Counted from the stretch's first letter, positions 15,966 to 24,153 are shown. The stretch is 32,063 nt of DNA from Terriglobia bacterium (GCA_020073015.1 JAIQFZ010000042.1:1-32063); one strand, 5' to 3'. The notes: generated from the letters alone by a model not told the origin. Made by a program: numbers and translations.

Positions 15966-17291
15966 ATGCGTCACCCGCCTATCTCGTCAAGCGCCATAGC
16001 TCAGAGGGGTTGGCGCTTGCTTTCTGTCCGTGCGGCGGCACTTCTTCTCGTCGTGCTCATGTGCAGCGGCAGTTTGTCCGCGTACTCCGTTCTGACGCAC
16101 GAGGAAATCGTAGACCTGGTGTGGACCGATCACATCCAACCCCTCTTGCTCAAGCGATATCCAGGACTGTCGGAAGACCAGATCCGGGAGGCGCACGCCT
16201 ACGCCTATGGAGGCGCCGTCATCCAGGATCTCGGCTACTACCCATTCGGCAGCACGGAATTCAGCAACCTGGTGCATTACGTCCGCAGCGGAGACTTTGT
16301 TCGCGAGTTGCTCCTCAAAAGCCAGGATGTCAACGAGTACGCCTTCGCCTTGGGCGCCCTGTCGCACTATGCGTCGGACATCGCCGGTCACCCGGCCGTT
16401 AACCAGTCCGTCGCCATCCAGTATCCGAAGCTACGGGCGAAGTTTGGCCAGTCGGTTCGGTATGCCCAGGACAAGACCGCGCATTTGAAAACGGAGTTCG
16501 GATTCGACACAGTGCAGGTCGCGAAGAATCGTTATGCGTCGCAGCAGTACCACGATTTCATCGGATTTAAGGTTTCCAAGTCCCTGTTGGAGCGGGCTTT
16601 CCCCGTCGTATACGGGGTGGAGTTGACCGACGTGCTTACCCATGAGGATCTGGCGGTGGGTTCGTATCGTTTCGCTGTCAGCCAGCTAATTCCGCAAATG
16701 ACCCGAGTCGCTCTGCAAACCCATAAGAAAGACCTGATGCGCGAGACGCCTAATTTTGCGAAAAAGAAGTTTCTGTACCGTCTTTCGCGCTCGGATTACG
16801 AAAGGCAGTGGGGAAAGGACTACGTGAAGCCGGGCGTGGGTAGCCGGATTTTGGCAACCCTCCTGCGCTACATGCCGAAGATCGGTCCCTTCAAAGGGTT
16901 AGCATTCAATGCCCCAACCCCGCAAACCGAGGACCTGTATATCAAGAGCATCAATACGACCGTCGATCAGTACCGGGCCTTTCTCGAAGAAGTGCGCACG
17001 GATACACTGGTGCTGCCCAACTGCGACTTTGACAGCGGCAAGCCGACCAAGGCAGCCGAATACTCCCTCACGGACGACAGCTATGCAAAGCTGCTGGGTC
17101 GGCTGTCAGACCGGAGGTTCGATCGGACCTCGCCGGAACTGCGCGCCAACATCCTCGATTTCTATTCCGACCTCTCTGTCCTGATCGAGACGAAAAAGGA
17201 CCAGGGTGATTGGAAAAGCGTATTGAGCGAGTTGGAGCAGTTGAAGTCCATGACCCCGATTCCGATTACCGCGGCCAACCCTGCACCGTGA
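15966..17291 (+). CDS. Secreted zinc-dependent phospholipase C-like protein
   Basis: A 441-residue exported protein of the zinc-dependent phospholipase C group (PF00882 type). The N-terminus is basic followed by a hydrophobic run (about 22-40, AAALLLVVLMCSGSLSAY). Metal-ligand-like motifs follow: SVLTHEEIVDLVW (about 41-53), REAHAYAYGGAVIQDLGYYPFGS, LVHYVRSGDF, and FALGALSHYASDIAGHPAVN at about 128-147. These His/Asp motifs are the N-terminal catalytic half. The C-terminal ~200 residues are less recognisable and helix-rich. It would act outside the cytoplasm on phospholipid head groups, but substrate and activity are inferred. It is linked to the DUF3309 gene (3-nt gap). Confidence 0.8.
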   Translation: MRHPPISSSAIAQRGWRLLSVRAAALLLVVLMCSGSLSAYSVLTHEEIVDLVWTDHIQPLLLKRYPGLSEDQIREAHAYAYGGAVIQDLGYYPFGSTEFSNLVHYVRSGDFVRELLLKSQDVNEYAFALGALSHYASDIAGHPAVNQSVAIQYPKLRAKFGQSVRYAQDKTAHLKTEFGFDTVQVAKNRYASQQYHDFIGFKVSKSLLERAFPVVYGVELTDVLTHEDLAVGSYRFAVSQLIPQMTRVALQTHKKDLMRETPNFAKKKFLYRLSRSDYERQWGKDYVKPGVGSRILATLLRYMPKIGPFKGLAFNAPTPQTEDLYIKSINTTVDQYRAFLEEVRTDTLVLPNCDFDSGKPTKAAEYSLTDDSYAKLLGRLSDRRFDRTSPELRANILDFYSDLSVLIETKKDQGDWKSVLSELEQLKSMTPIPITAANPAP

Positions 17292-17341
17292 GAGGACGTG
17301 GCCGTGACGGGCATCGGGAGTTTCTGGAAGGCTGCGGACAG

Positions 17342-18103
17342 CTAGTCGTGGAGAACAACGTTCAGTAACGATGTGTGGACTTGCAGCCCGCCGTTATAGT
17401 GAATAAAGCCCAGTTTTCTGAACCGATTCATGAAGAAGCTGACCCGCGAGCGGGTTGTGCCGACCATTTCCGCCAGCATCTCCTGGCTGATCTTGGGGAC
17501 TACACTCTCGGGTTTGCCTTCCTTGCCAAAATGGGCGAGCAGCAGAAGGATCCGGGCCAGCCTCTTTTCGCTCGAATTGAAAAGCTGATCGACCAGGTCT
17601 TCCTCGTAACGGATGTTCCGCGCCAGCAAATAGGCCACGAACAGATCAGAAAATTCGTGTTCCCGATGAAGCGCTTCCATCATGACTTTCTTGTCGATTC
17701 GCAGAACTGTGCAATCCGTCATTGCAGTTGCAGAGCCCATGCGGAGCGCTTGGCCGGCAAGCGAACCTTCGCCGAAAAAGTCTCTCTCCCCTAACATGCC
17801 GATCGTTGCTTCCTTGCCAGTCTTCGACACCACGGTGAGTTTCACCTTGCCGGTCTGGATATAAAACACAGCGTCAGTGGGATCCCCTTGCGAAAAGATG
17901 GTTTGTTTCTTCTGGAAAAGCACAAGCTTCCGGCCCTCGCCGATGGTTGCGAGGAATGCATGGGGATCGAACTCGCGCCTCTTCTTGGCCGCTCCACTTG
18001 GACTTGTGGCACTACGCGTTGTTTGGAGTGTCGGGTCGATTGGGGTTAGGCGGGCGGTTTTCCTTCTGCCTGGAGAACCGTTGAGTTGGCAAGCAGGAGA
18101 CAT
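17342..18103 (-). CDS. Crp/Fnr family transcription regulator 1
   Basis: A 253-residue regulator. ATG 18103 has a strong GGGAGG site and begins MSPACQLNGSPGRR; the longer upstream frame is not needed. After a ~45-residue basic linker the cyclic-nucleotide-binding fold spans about 55-165 (LFQKKQTIFSQGDPTDAVFYIQTGKVKLTVVS, GERDFFGEGSLAG). The winged HTH lies at about 200-245: ISQEMLAEMVGTTRSRVSFFMNRFRKLGFI. Relative to CRP, Arg180 of the recognition helix is conserved (R in TTR), but Glu181 is Ser and Arg185 is Phe, so it should not read the classical TGTGA site. No Fnr-type N-terminal Cys cluster is seen. It lies in the stress cluster and is a candidate reader of the TGAGC dyads. Confidence 0.9.
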   Translation of the reverse strand: MSPACQLNGSPGRRKTARLTPIDPTLQTTRSATSPSGAAKKRREFDPHAFLATIGEGRKLVLFQKKQTIFSQGDPTDAVFYIQTGKVKLTVVSKTGKEATIGMLGERDFFGEGSLAGQALRMGSATAMTDCTVLRIDKKVMMEALHREHEFSDLFVAYLLARNIRYEEDLVDQLFNSSEKRLARILLLLAHFGKEGKPESVVPKISQEMLAEMVGTTRSRVSFFMNRFRKLGFIHYNGGLQVHTSLLNVVLHD

Positions 18104-18424
18104 AGGCACCTCCCTCTGCCTGGACGATCTCTGCCTAGACAACGACTTTTTTATTTTACCACTTTCCTGACAACCTAAATGTCCGGAAACCGCAGCCCGC
18201 CATGCGCTGGATGGCCCCCAACCAGGGAAAGTCCGGGCTGAGCGGGCAATCGTGTCTGGTGGCTCCCGACATGAGCCATTCTGCTCAGTATTGCTAGAAC
18301 AAGTGAGCGAATCTAGTGGTGTCTCAAAAGGGCAGCTCACCCGCCAAACCCGACGGCCTGATCTACCCTCTCGGAACGGGGCCGGCCCAGACACAATCGT
18401 CTGAGCCGGCCCAAGGGAAAAATC
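18104..18424. other. Divergent intergenic region between regulator 1 and the PG-binding gene
   Basis: 321 nt without a gene. The left part is AT-rich and should carry the regulator promoter on the minus strand. The right part holds repeat copy R1 (18263-18393) with the dyad TGAGCCATTCTGCTCA (18272-18287). Confidence 0.5.
18263..18393 (+). repeat. Dispersed intergenic repeat, copy R1
   Basis: Similar to 27470-27596 over its whole length and to 26631-26699 in its first half. Shared blocks are TGAGCC-N4-TGCTCAGTATT, a TGAGCGA-type block followed by CTCTA-like sequence, CCGCCAAACC-GACGG and a final GCCCAGACA. It is the most diverged copy. Confidence 0.65.
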
Positions 18425-18967
18425 ATGTTTCTCGCGCGCAAGATCGGGTGGGCTGGAATTGCCCTCACACTTCTGACGACTGGGATGTCGCTACAAGCCT
18501 TCCCGCGAAGCGCAGCAGGATCTGAGTCTGACAAAAGAAAAGTTGCAGCCTTCGTCGGCAAGAACGAGATCAGGAAAATGCAGGAGATTCTGCGCGACAA
18601 AGGACACTACCGAGGCAAGATCGATGGCGTCCTCGGTCTGCGGAGCCGAGCCAGCATTCGCGCGTATCAGAAGGCTGAGAATTTGCCAATCACTGGCCAG
18701 GTTGATGCCCGGACTGCAGACGGGCTCGGGCTCAGACCTGAATCGACCTGGGGCAATTCCCAAAGTGCCGAGCGGGATGTTCGGCACGGTAGCGACAGGG
18801 CTAGCAGCGAGATTAAGAGAGATAAACCTTCCGCAGGCATTAGGCGGGTTGAGCGTAGAGCAAGCAATCTTTCGCGCAAGGAAATCTCAAGGGCCACTGC
18901 TGTCGAAGACAACCGAGGAGACGGCGCTAACAAACAACAAGCTGAGAACGAAGAACACGACCGGTAA
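18425..18967 (+). CDS. Secreted peptidoglycan-binding (PG_binding_1) protein
   Basis: A 180-residue exported protein: MFLARKIGWAGIALTLLTTG is a signal peptide (cleavage after about residue 25-32). The single PG_binding_1 domain spans about residues 45-100: EIRKMQEILRDKGHYRGKIDGVLGLRSRASIRAYQ and LPITGQVDARTADGLGL. The ~80-residue C-terminal tail is charged and low-complexity (ERDVRHGS, EIKRDKPS, NKQQAENEEHDR), probably disordered. It should sit in the periplasm bound to cell wall; no enzymatic domain is attached. AAGGGAAAAATC precedes the ATG. The gene lies 31 nt after repeat copy R1. Confidence 0.8.
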   Translation: MFLARKIGWAGIALTLLTTGMSLQAFPRSAAGSESDKRKVAAFVGKNEIRKMQEILRDKGHYRGKIDGVLGLRSRASIRAYQKAENLPITGQVDARTADGLGLRPESTWGNSQSAERDVRHGSDRASSEIKRDKPSAGIRRVERRASNLSRKEISRATAVEDNRGDGANKQQAENEEHDR

Positions 18968-19132
18968 TTGAGTTTCCCTTATGGCTTCTAGGATATTTAT
19001 GGTCAACAAACACACCTCTCAGTTTCACTTCAAGGGATCTTCTCAGGCAGGACGGCAATCAAAAAGCCTCGCGGGAGTACCAGCAGGGTCGGCGGTCGTC
19101 TTCTTGGCCGCTTCGATCTGGAAGAAGGAATC

Positions 19133-19330
19133 ATGACTACCTTGCTATTCACGATAGCCATCTCGGCTGACTATCGCGGCACCAACGAAATCTACTCCGC
19201 GCAGGTCATCGCGCGCAATGGGATGCAGCTCTATCACCTGGCCGAGGCGCTCTCAATCTCGGAAGCGCTGGAGAAGGTGGTGCAGGAAATGCGGCTAGAG
19301 GAAAAGAACAGCGCGTCGTTCCGACAATGA
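19133..19330 (+). CDS. Small hypothetical protein
   Basis: A 65-residue protein beginning MTTLLFTIAISADYRGTNEI, with AAGGA before ATG 19133. The rest (YSAQVIARNGMQLYHLAEALSISEALEKVVQEMRLEEKN) looks like a short strand pair followed by an amphipathic helix. The first residues are mildly hydrophobic but not a clear signal peptide. I do not recognise a family. A stretch of about 160 nt without other features precedes it. Confidence 0.55.
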   Translation: MTTLLFTIAISADYRGTNEIYSAQVIARNGMQLYHLAEALSISEALEKVVQEMRLEEKNSASFRQ

Positions 19331-19447
19331 GAACACATCTCCTTTCTTGCATTGTCCGAATGAGGAAGTCCCCGTAGATCAGATCTCCCGTCCCGGCGAA
19401 AAAGAGCTTAGCTCGGATTGACCTGCCTCGATTTCCTCATCTATGAC

Positions 19448-20197
19448 TTATTTCAAGCCCAGCTCGCCATTGTACTGTTGGGTAATCCCGTAGCACTCAC
19501 AGGCGGAGTCTTCAAGTTTCTTGCGGTTCACGATCTTCACTGCGCCACGGGTATACTCGATGAGCTTCTTCTTCTGCAAGACACCAGCTGCCAAGCTCAC
19601 GCTAGGCCTATCGGTCCCTAGCATCGTTGCGAGAAAATCATGGGTGATGGGCAGCGACTCCGAATCCACTCTGTCCTGAGTCATGAGCAACCACCGCACA
19701 AGGCGCTGCTCAATGCCGTGCAGCCGATTGCACGCGGCTGTTTGTGCAACCTGCATTCCCTGGACTACTGCATAGCGGCTCAACATCAATTGCAGGTGTG
19801 GAGCGGATTCCAAAGTCTCTTGCAAAGCTCCGACCTCGACCCGAAACCCATCCCCCGTGATTTGTACCACCGCTTGAAGCGGGCTCCTGCTCAGGCCGAC
19901 AGACGCCGGTGTTCCTGTAAAGCCCTCATTGCCAACTAGGCCGGCTTCGGCGGTCCTTCCATCTTTCATTGCAACTACAAGAGAAATCAAACCTCGATTC
20001 GGGAAATACGCAAATTCTAGCTTTCCACCCCCCTCGTGAAGGACCAGATGGTTTGGCAAGCTGACGTATTCGAGATGAGGACGAAGTGAGCTGTAGTCGC
20101 TATCGGAGATCGATAGAAGTATTAGGTTGCTGACTGGTTTCCCTTCGGTATTCGTCCGCTCGCCAGATTGCACGACTTGGAGGCCCTTGTTTTCCAT
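19448..20197 (-). CDS. Crp/Fnr family transcription regulator 2
   Basis: A 249-residue regulator; ATG 20197 follows AAGGATGG. An effector-binding fold spans about 25-140 (LRPHLEYVSLPNHLVLHEGGGKLEFAYFPNRGLISL, AEAGLVGNEGFTG), with a degenerate phosphate cassette, so it may not bind cAMP. The dimer helix is followed by a winged HTH at about 175-225: LPITHDFLATMLGTDRPSVSLAAGVLQKKKLIEY. CRP Arg180 corresponds to the Arg in TDRP, but Glu181 is Pro and Arg185 is Leu. This sub-type is frequent in Acidobacteria. The dyad TGAGCAATACTGACCG (20253-20268) is 56 nt upstream of its start, a good place for autoregulation (inference). Confidence 0.9.
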   Translation of the reverse strand: MENKGLQVVQSGERTNTEGKPVSNLILLSISDSDYSSLRPHLEYVSLPNHLVLHEGGGKLEFAYFPNRGLISLVVAMKDGRTAEAGLVGNEGFTGTPASVGLSRSPLQAVVQITGDGFRVEVGALQETLESAPHLQLMLSRYAVVQGMQVAQTAACNRLHGIEQRLVRWLLMTQDRVDSESLPITHDFLATMLGTDRPSVSLAAGVLQKKKLIEYTRGAVKIVNRKKLEDSACECYGITQQYNGELGLK

Positions 20198-20508
20198 AAA
20201 CCATCCTTAACTCGAAGACCTATCAACACTAAGCTGGATACGACCCTGAGACTGAGCAATACTGACCGCTCCAAGACGCACGAAATCTGAACCAACACTT
20301 ACGCGATTCCGCGACTTCGAACGAGGCCCAGAAATCGGGCGCGCGCATAAGCTAGGGGTCTTCCATGTATGTAGGATGCCCTACAGACCATCCAGAATTG
20401 ACGCATGTACACTTCGCCCGTCTCTTTACGCATTTTCCGCTACGCCCAGACCGGGAGTGACGGTTTTCTGCCGCCATTAGCCAGTACGCCGCTGTGAAAG
20501 GAGTCGTT
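20198..20508. other. Intergenic region, divergent
   Basis: 311 nt between regulator 2 and the coupled small genes. It contains the dyad at 20253-20268. I see no gene or strong hairpin; promoters for both sides must lie here. Confidence 0.4.
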
Positions 20509-20601
20509 ATGGCGAACCAGAACGTTTCGTCACCTGACGGCAAGCGGGTACGAGGCATGTGGTCAGAGAACGTTGGGGCGCGGCGACAAAGGCGGCCATG
20601 A
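20509..20601 (+). CDS. Possible 30-residue leader or small protein
   Basis: AAAGGAG stands seven to eight bases before ATG 20509. The frame encodes MANQNVSSPDGKRVRGMWSE and ten more residues ending in a basic stretch, then TGA at 20599-20601, which overlaps the ATG of the next gene (ATGA). The strong ribosome site and the overlap argue for real translation, perhaps mainly to couple translation of the following Cys protein. No family is recognised. Confidence 0.4.
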   Translation: MANQNVSSPDGKRVRGMWSENVGARRQRRP

Positions 20602-20804
20602 GCCGGAAACAGGTGTGGATTGACCAACAGCGTTTTCGGGGTTTTGGGTGCTCCGAATGTGGCTGGCGGTTCAAACCCTCGGGTGCGCTCACTGGCACAT
20701 CTTTTGATGAAATGATGCGCAGCTTCGAGTTGCAGCGCGACAAGGAGTTCACATTGCATGTTTGCGCCGATCACCCAAGAACCAAGAGCACAAACTCTGA
20801 ATAA
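20598..20804 (+). CDS. Small Cys-pair protein
   Basis: A 68-residue protein, MSRKQVWIDQQRFRGFGCSE and onward. It has FGCSECGWRFKPSG (C-x2-C) at about 17-30 and HVCADHP near the end, giving C-x2-C ... H-x-C-x2-H, a probable zinc site. The middle (SFDEMMRSFELQRDKEF) is a helix. This RFRGFGCSECGW-type protein is, to my recollection, common and uncharacterised in Acidobacteria. Its start overlaps the stop of a 30-codon frame that carries the better ribosome site. Confidence 0.6.
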   Translation: MSRKQVWIDQQRFRGFGCSECGWRFKPSGALTGTSFDEMMRSFELQRDKEFTLHVCADHPRTKSTNSE

Positions 20805-20971
20805 TTCAAACCGCACCACTACCATCGGATCCAGATACGCAGCATTTCTCGCCGGATTGTAGCCGAGGCCGATACCCACCAAAGCAGTAAATAGTTTATT
20901 GAGGTTTGATAGCGATGCGGTGTTCCTATCCCTACAGCCGTTTCAACGTTGCCGGTTCATTTCTGCATGGC

Positions 20972-21187
20972 CTATCCAGTTTTCTTTAACTCTGCCAGCT
21001 GTCCCTTCAAGTTTGCGACGGTTTCTTTAGCATGGCCTATCCGCTGCTGAACTTTGCCCGCTTTCTTTTCGACTTTCCCTTCGGCTCTCAGATTACGGTC
21101 CTTCGTAATCTTTCCGACCTCCTCCTTGAGTGTTCCCTTCACTTCGTGGAAGCTGCCCTCGATCTTGTCTTTCGTACTGGTTTTCAT
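20972..21187 (-). CDS. CsbD family stress protein
   Basis: A 71-residue hydrophilic protein of the CsbD family: MKTSTKDKIEGSFHEVKGTL followed by KEEVGKITKDRNLRAEGKVEKKAGKVQQRIG, with the typical repeated K-G/E-K-x-G helices. CsbD is a sigmaB-controlled general-stress protein in Bacillus; its molecular role is unknown. The start ATG 21187 has GAGGGG just upstream; the longer frame from 21298 lacks support. The dyad TGAGCAGAATTGACCA (21282-21297) is 95 nt upstream of the start. It is divergent from the SYLF-1 gene. Confidence 0.85.
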   Translation of the reverse strand: MKTSTKDKIEGSFHEVKGTLKEEVGKITKDRNLRAEGKVEKKAGKVQQRIGHAKETVANLKGQLAELKKTG

Positions 21188-21606
21188 ATTTCCCCTCTGG
21201 CCCTCGTAAAAGTGCGGAATGCGGCTCTTCTGAGCCCCTTTGAGGGCTGTCACTTTTGTAAATCTCGGGTCTTTTTGAGGCTGAGCAGAATTGACCATCT
21301 CTAGGAATGGGCCCCGGCTTCATCCCGAAACGGGAAAAGGTATACGCGGTGGTGTCATGTGAAATGTGAGTTCCCCACGAGTTCACACTGGAACTCGTGC
21401 AGAACAGGACAGATCTCTTCACGACAATTCTTCGGCAATTCCATGCGGCAAAGGTGTGAGCATTATTGCTCAGACCTCTTGAATCCTGATTTGTTAAGGT
21501 CGGAATCGACCAGTTGCGCCCGCATGTCTGAGCGATTTGTGTGCGAGTGTAAGAACGCCACGAAGCCAGCGAGGCGGCGCAGAGGGCACAGAAATGAGGC
21601 TTTCCG
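21188..21606. other. Divergent regulatory region CsbD / SYLF-1
   Basis: 419 nt without a gene. It holds two of the 16-bp dyads (21282-21297 and the perfect-arm TGAGCATTATTGCTCA at 21457-21472) and a perfect 9-bp inverted repeat CACGAGTTC (21376-21384) / GAACTCGTG (21391-21399) with a 6-nt loop and no following T-run. It probably carries promoters for both flanking genes. Confidence 0.5.
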
Positions 21607-22326
21607 ATGAAAAAAGTAATGTTCTTGCTTGCGATGTTGAGTCTGGGCACGCTGTGCTGGGCAGGGTCGGCCCGGGAAGATGCCACCGAGCGACTGGAAA
21701 ACGCCACCACAGTGTTACACGAAATTATGGGGATGCCTGACAAGGGAATCCCGGAAGAAGTGCTGGAGCACGCAAAGTGCGTGGCGGTTGTACCGCACAT
21801 GGTCAAAGGCGGCTTTATCTTCGGAGGTAAAGGAGGCAAAGGCGTAGCCACCTGCCGCACCGCGGACGGTTGGAGTGCGCCGGCGTTCATCACGATTTCG
21901 GGCGGAAACTGGGGACTGCAGATCGGTGTGGAAGCTGTGGACCTGGTCATGATCATTCAGAATGAAAAAGGGATGCAAAAGCTGCTCGAGAGTAATTTCC
22001 ACGTTGGAGCGGACGCTTCGGCCGCAGCCGGTCCCGTTGGACGGCATGCCGAGGCCGGCACGAACTGGAAGATGGATACGGAGATCCTGACCTACTCCCG
22101 GGCCAAGGGTGTGTTCGCGGGGCTCACGTTGGAAGGTGCATCGATCCGCCAAGACAATGATTCCCGGCACGCGATTTATGGACGCAAGGTCACCACTCGG
22201 GCTTTGCTGTTGGGCAAAGTGTCGGCCCCTGCCGTAGCCCAGCCGTTCCTTGCGGAAGTTCGTGGAGCGAAAGCTCAAGCCGTAGCGGAAGGGAAAGCCG
22301 AAGCCAAAGAGAAAGATCAGAAGTAG
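21607..22326 (+). CDS. Secreted SYLF (Ysc84-like) lipid-binding protein, paralogue 1
   Basis: A 239-residue protein with signal peptide MKKVMFLLAMLSLGTLCWAG and a complete SYLF domain: ATERLENATTVLHEIM, MPDKGIPEEVLEHAKCVAVVP, VKGGFIFGGKGGKGVATCRT, WSAPAFITISGGNWGLQIGV, VDLVMIIQNEKGMQKLLESNF, AAAGPVGRHAEAGTNW, ILTYSRAKGVFAGLTLEGA. SYLF domains bind phosphoinositides or other lipids in eukaryotes; bacterial versions are secreted or periplasmic with unknown roles. The Lys/Ala-rich C-terminal tail is probably disordered. The Gln-rich paralogue 2 starts 13 nt downstream, so both are one transcription unit. Paralogue 2 lies at 24301-25017. Confidence 0.88.
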   Translation: MKKVMFLLAMLSLGTLCWAGSAREDATERLENATTVLHEIMGMPDKGIPEEVLEHAKCVAVVPHMVKGGFIFGGKGGKGVATCRTADGWSAPAFITISGGNWGLQIGVEAVDLVMIIQNEKGMQKLLESNFHVGADASAAAGPVGRHAEAGTNWKMDTEILTYSRAKGVFAGLTLEGASIRQDNDSRHAIYGRKVTTRALLLGKVSAPAVAQPFLAEVRGAKAQAVAEGKAEAKEKDQK

Positions 22327-22339
22327 GGGGTAACCGCTC

Positions 22340-23368
22340 ATGAAACGAGTCGGAGTTATCAGCACAGCAGTTCTATCGTTGCTTCTCGGAGCCCCTGCCT
22401 TTACCTACGCGCAGCAAGAGCAGCAAGGTGAAAAGCAGAAGCAAGAGCAGCAAGACGAAAAGCAGGGCAAGCCCGAAAAGCAGGGCAAGCCCGAAAAGCA
22501 AGCCAAGCCCGAAAAGCCACAGGGCGCACAACAGGCTAAGCCCCAACAACAGCGGCAACAACCCGCTCAGCAACAACAGCAGCAGGACAAGAACAAGCAA
22601 GATCAGCAGCGCGCCCAGCAACAGCAGCAGCAGGACAAGAACAAGCAAGATCAGCAGCGCGCCCAGCAACAGCAGCAGCAGGACAAGAGCAAGCAAGATC
22701 AGCAGCGCGCCCGGCAACAAGAGCAGCAGGACAAGAACAAGCAGCAGCAACAACAAGGAGAGCGTCTCTCACAACAGCGCCAGCAGCAGCTTGTTGAGCA
22801 GCAGCAGCAGCGCCTGACGCAGTACCGACAACATTTGGATCAGCAGCAGCGTGTCCTGCAACAGCAGACCGCAGAGCTACAGCAACAAAAGCGGATGGCG
22901 CAGTACCGTTTTCACGAAGACTATCTAGAGCGCCTGCGTCAACAGCAGGTATTTCTCCAGAACGACCGTCACCCGGATTACGATCGCGATCCGTACTTCT
23001 ACACGGCTCCGATCTATCGTTACCATCGGGGCGGCCGCTACTACGAGGTTAATCAATACGCCGCAGATTTGCTCCGCCAGGCCCTAAACAACGGTTATCA
23101 GGAAGGCTTCCGGGCCGGACAGGCAGACCGCGAGGATCGCTGGCGTTCCGACTACCGAGACTGTTATGCCTATCAGGACGCCAACTACGGCTATAACGGC
23201 TATTACGTAGACCGGGACGACTACAACTACTATTTTCGGGAAGGTTTCCGTCGGGGCTATGAAGACGGCTACAGCAGCCGGTATCAATATGGCCGCTATT
23301 CTGACGGCTCATACATCATGCTTGAGGTCATCTTGTCGCAAGTCCTCGGCTTCGAGTCGCTTCGCTAA
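22340..23368 (+). CDS. Secreted Gln-rich tandem-repeat protein (paralogue 2)
   Basis: A 342-residue exported protein starting MKRVGVISTAVLSLLLGAP, with the same leader pattern and QQEQQGEKQ start as the protein at 14965. A K-P-E-K-Q array is followed by four 16-residue units DKNKQDQQRAQQQQQQ (period 48 bp), then a long Gln-rich coiled-coil-like stretch (LVEQQQQRLTQYRQHLDQQQ). The last ~120 residues are Tyr/Arg/Asp-rich: NQYAADLLRQALNNGYQEGF and FREGFRRGYEDGY repeat a G-Y-x-x-G-F-R-x-G pattern twice. Function unknown. It is 13 nt after SYLF-1 and is probably co-expressed with it. A hairpin follows at 23398-23443. Confidence 0.75.
   Translation: MKRVGVISTAVLSLLLGAPAFTYAQQEQQGEKQKQEQQDEKQGKPEKQGKPEKQAKPEKPQGAQQAKPQQQRQQPAQQQQQQDKNKQDQQRAQQQQQQDKNKQDQQRAQQQQQQDKSKQDQQRARQQEQQDKNKQQQQQGERLSQQRQQQLVEQQQQRLTQYRQHLDQQQRVLQQQTAELQQQKRMAQYRFHEDYLERLRQQQVFLQNDRHPDYDRDPYFYTAPIYRYHRGGRYYEVNQYAADLLRQALNNGYQEGFRAGQADREDRWRSDYRDCYAYQDANYGYNGYYVDRDDYNYYFREGFRRGYEDGYSSRYQYGRYSDGSYIMLEVILSQVLGFESLR
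22583..22741 (+). repeat. Tandem coding repeat, 48-bp period
   Basis: Four in-frame units, with GAC of the DK(N/S)K block at 22586, 22634, 22682 and 22730. The first three are nearly identical at DNA level, pointing to recent expansion. Confidence 0.85.
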
Positions 23369-23397
23369 GCAGAGCGCGAGGGTAGCGGACTGAACAA

Positions 23398-23443
23398 TGC
23401 GCCCGGGTTTATTGACCGGAAAGAGTCAGTGAAACCGGGCGCA
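23398..23443. terminator. Hairpin between convergent genes
   Basis: TGCGCCCGGGTTT (23398-23410) can pair with AAACCGGGCGCA (23432-23443), about 12 bp with one bulge and a 21-nt loop holding a small GAC/GTC inner stem. It sits between the Gln-rich gene (plus) and the Cys-repeat gene (minus) and probably ends transcription from both sides. The T-run is poor. Confidence 0.5.
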
Positions 23444-23470
23444 CCCCTGAAGTCTCTTTTCCCGTGACAC

Positions 23471-24153
23471 CTACCGGTGAAGTGGCTTGTGCTCGGCGGG
23501 AATCGCGCCCGCCTCTGAGGGTGTCAGACGAGAGGGATCGCAATAACCATTCCCCTTCTGACAAGCCGTGTAATTACGTTTGTGCTCAGCGTCGGCCAGC
23601 AGTTTGGCTTCGGGGGCCGTCAGCTTTGAGTAGTCACAGGTTTCCTCGCCAGCCTTGCAAGCAGAGAGATTGCGTTGATGTTCGGCAACGGCGGTTTGAC
23701 CCGCTTCCAACGGAGTGAGTTTGGCGCGGTCGCACTCGCCCCAGCCACTACGTTTACCTCGGTGGTTTCTGATTGAGTCAGCTTGGAGCGATCGCAGGTG
23801 CCGTCGGACCGGGTCAACTTGGACTGGTCGCACGATGCTATGCCATCGTTGCAATTGGAGACGTTACGCCGATGATCGGCCACAGCCGCCGCAATCGCTT
23901 CTGGTTCGGAGAGTTTTGACCGGTCGCAGGAATCGTAGCCATTTCGGCAGTCCGAAACGTTGTGCTCGTGGCGAGCGAGAGCCACTTCAACCAATTCCGA
24001 CTGGCTCAATCGTGAGCGATCGCAGGCATCGCGGCCACTCTTGCAGTCCGCCAGGTTCTGGGCGAGATCAGAGGGCTGTGCAAATAGAAGAACAGGCCCA
24101 AGAGTGAGGCAGGCTACTTCTGCCCAAAGACATCTCCGCAGGGTAACGTTCAT
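23471..24153 (-). pseudogene. Secreted Cys-repeat protein broken by a frameshift
   Basis: From ATG 24153 a signal peptide (MNVTLRRCLWAEVACLTLGPVLLFA) leads into ~40-residue repeats with the pattern C-x-x-G-x-x-x-CD-R-S-x-L-S/T-x-x-E ... A-x-H-x-x-N-x-S-x-C. After three units the frame runs into unrelated sequence (AGASATAPNSLRW), while another frame takes up the pattern at WGECDRAKLTPLEAG and continues for two more units to a stop at 23471. The break is at about 23740-23765. At that point most of one unit is missing, and an earlier in-frame shortening is seen at SKLTRSDGTCDRSKL. The paired Cys suggest disulfide-linked periplasmic repeats. It is a pseudogene unless the break is a sequencing error. 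Function unknown. Confidence 0.7.
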
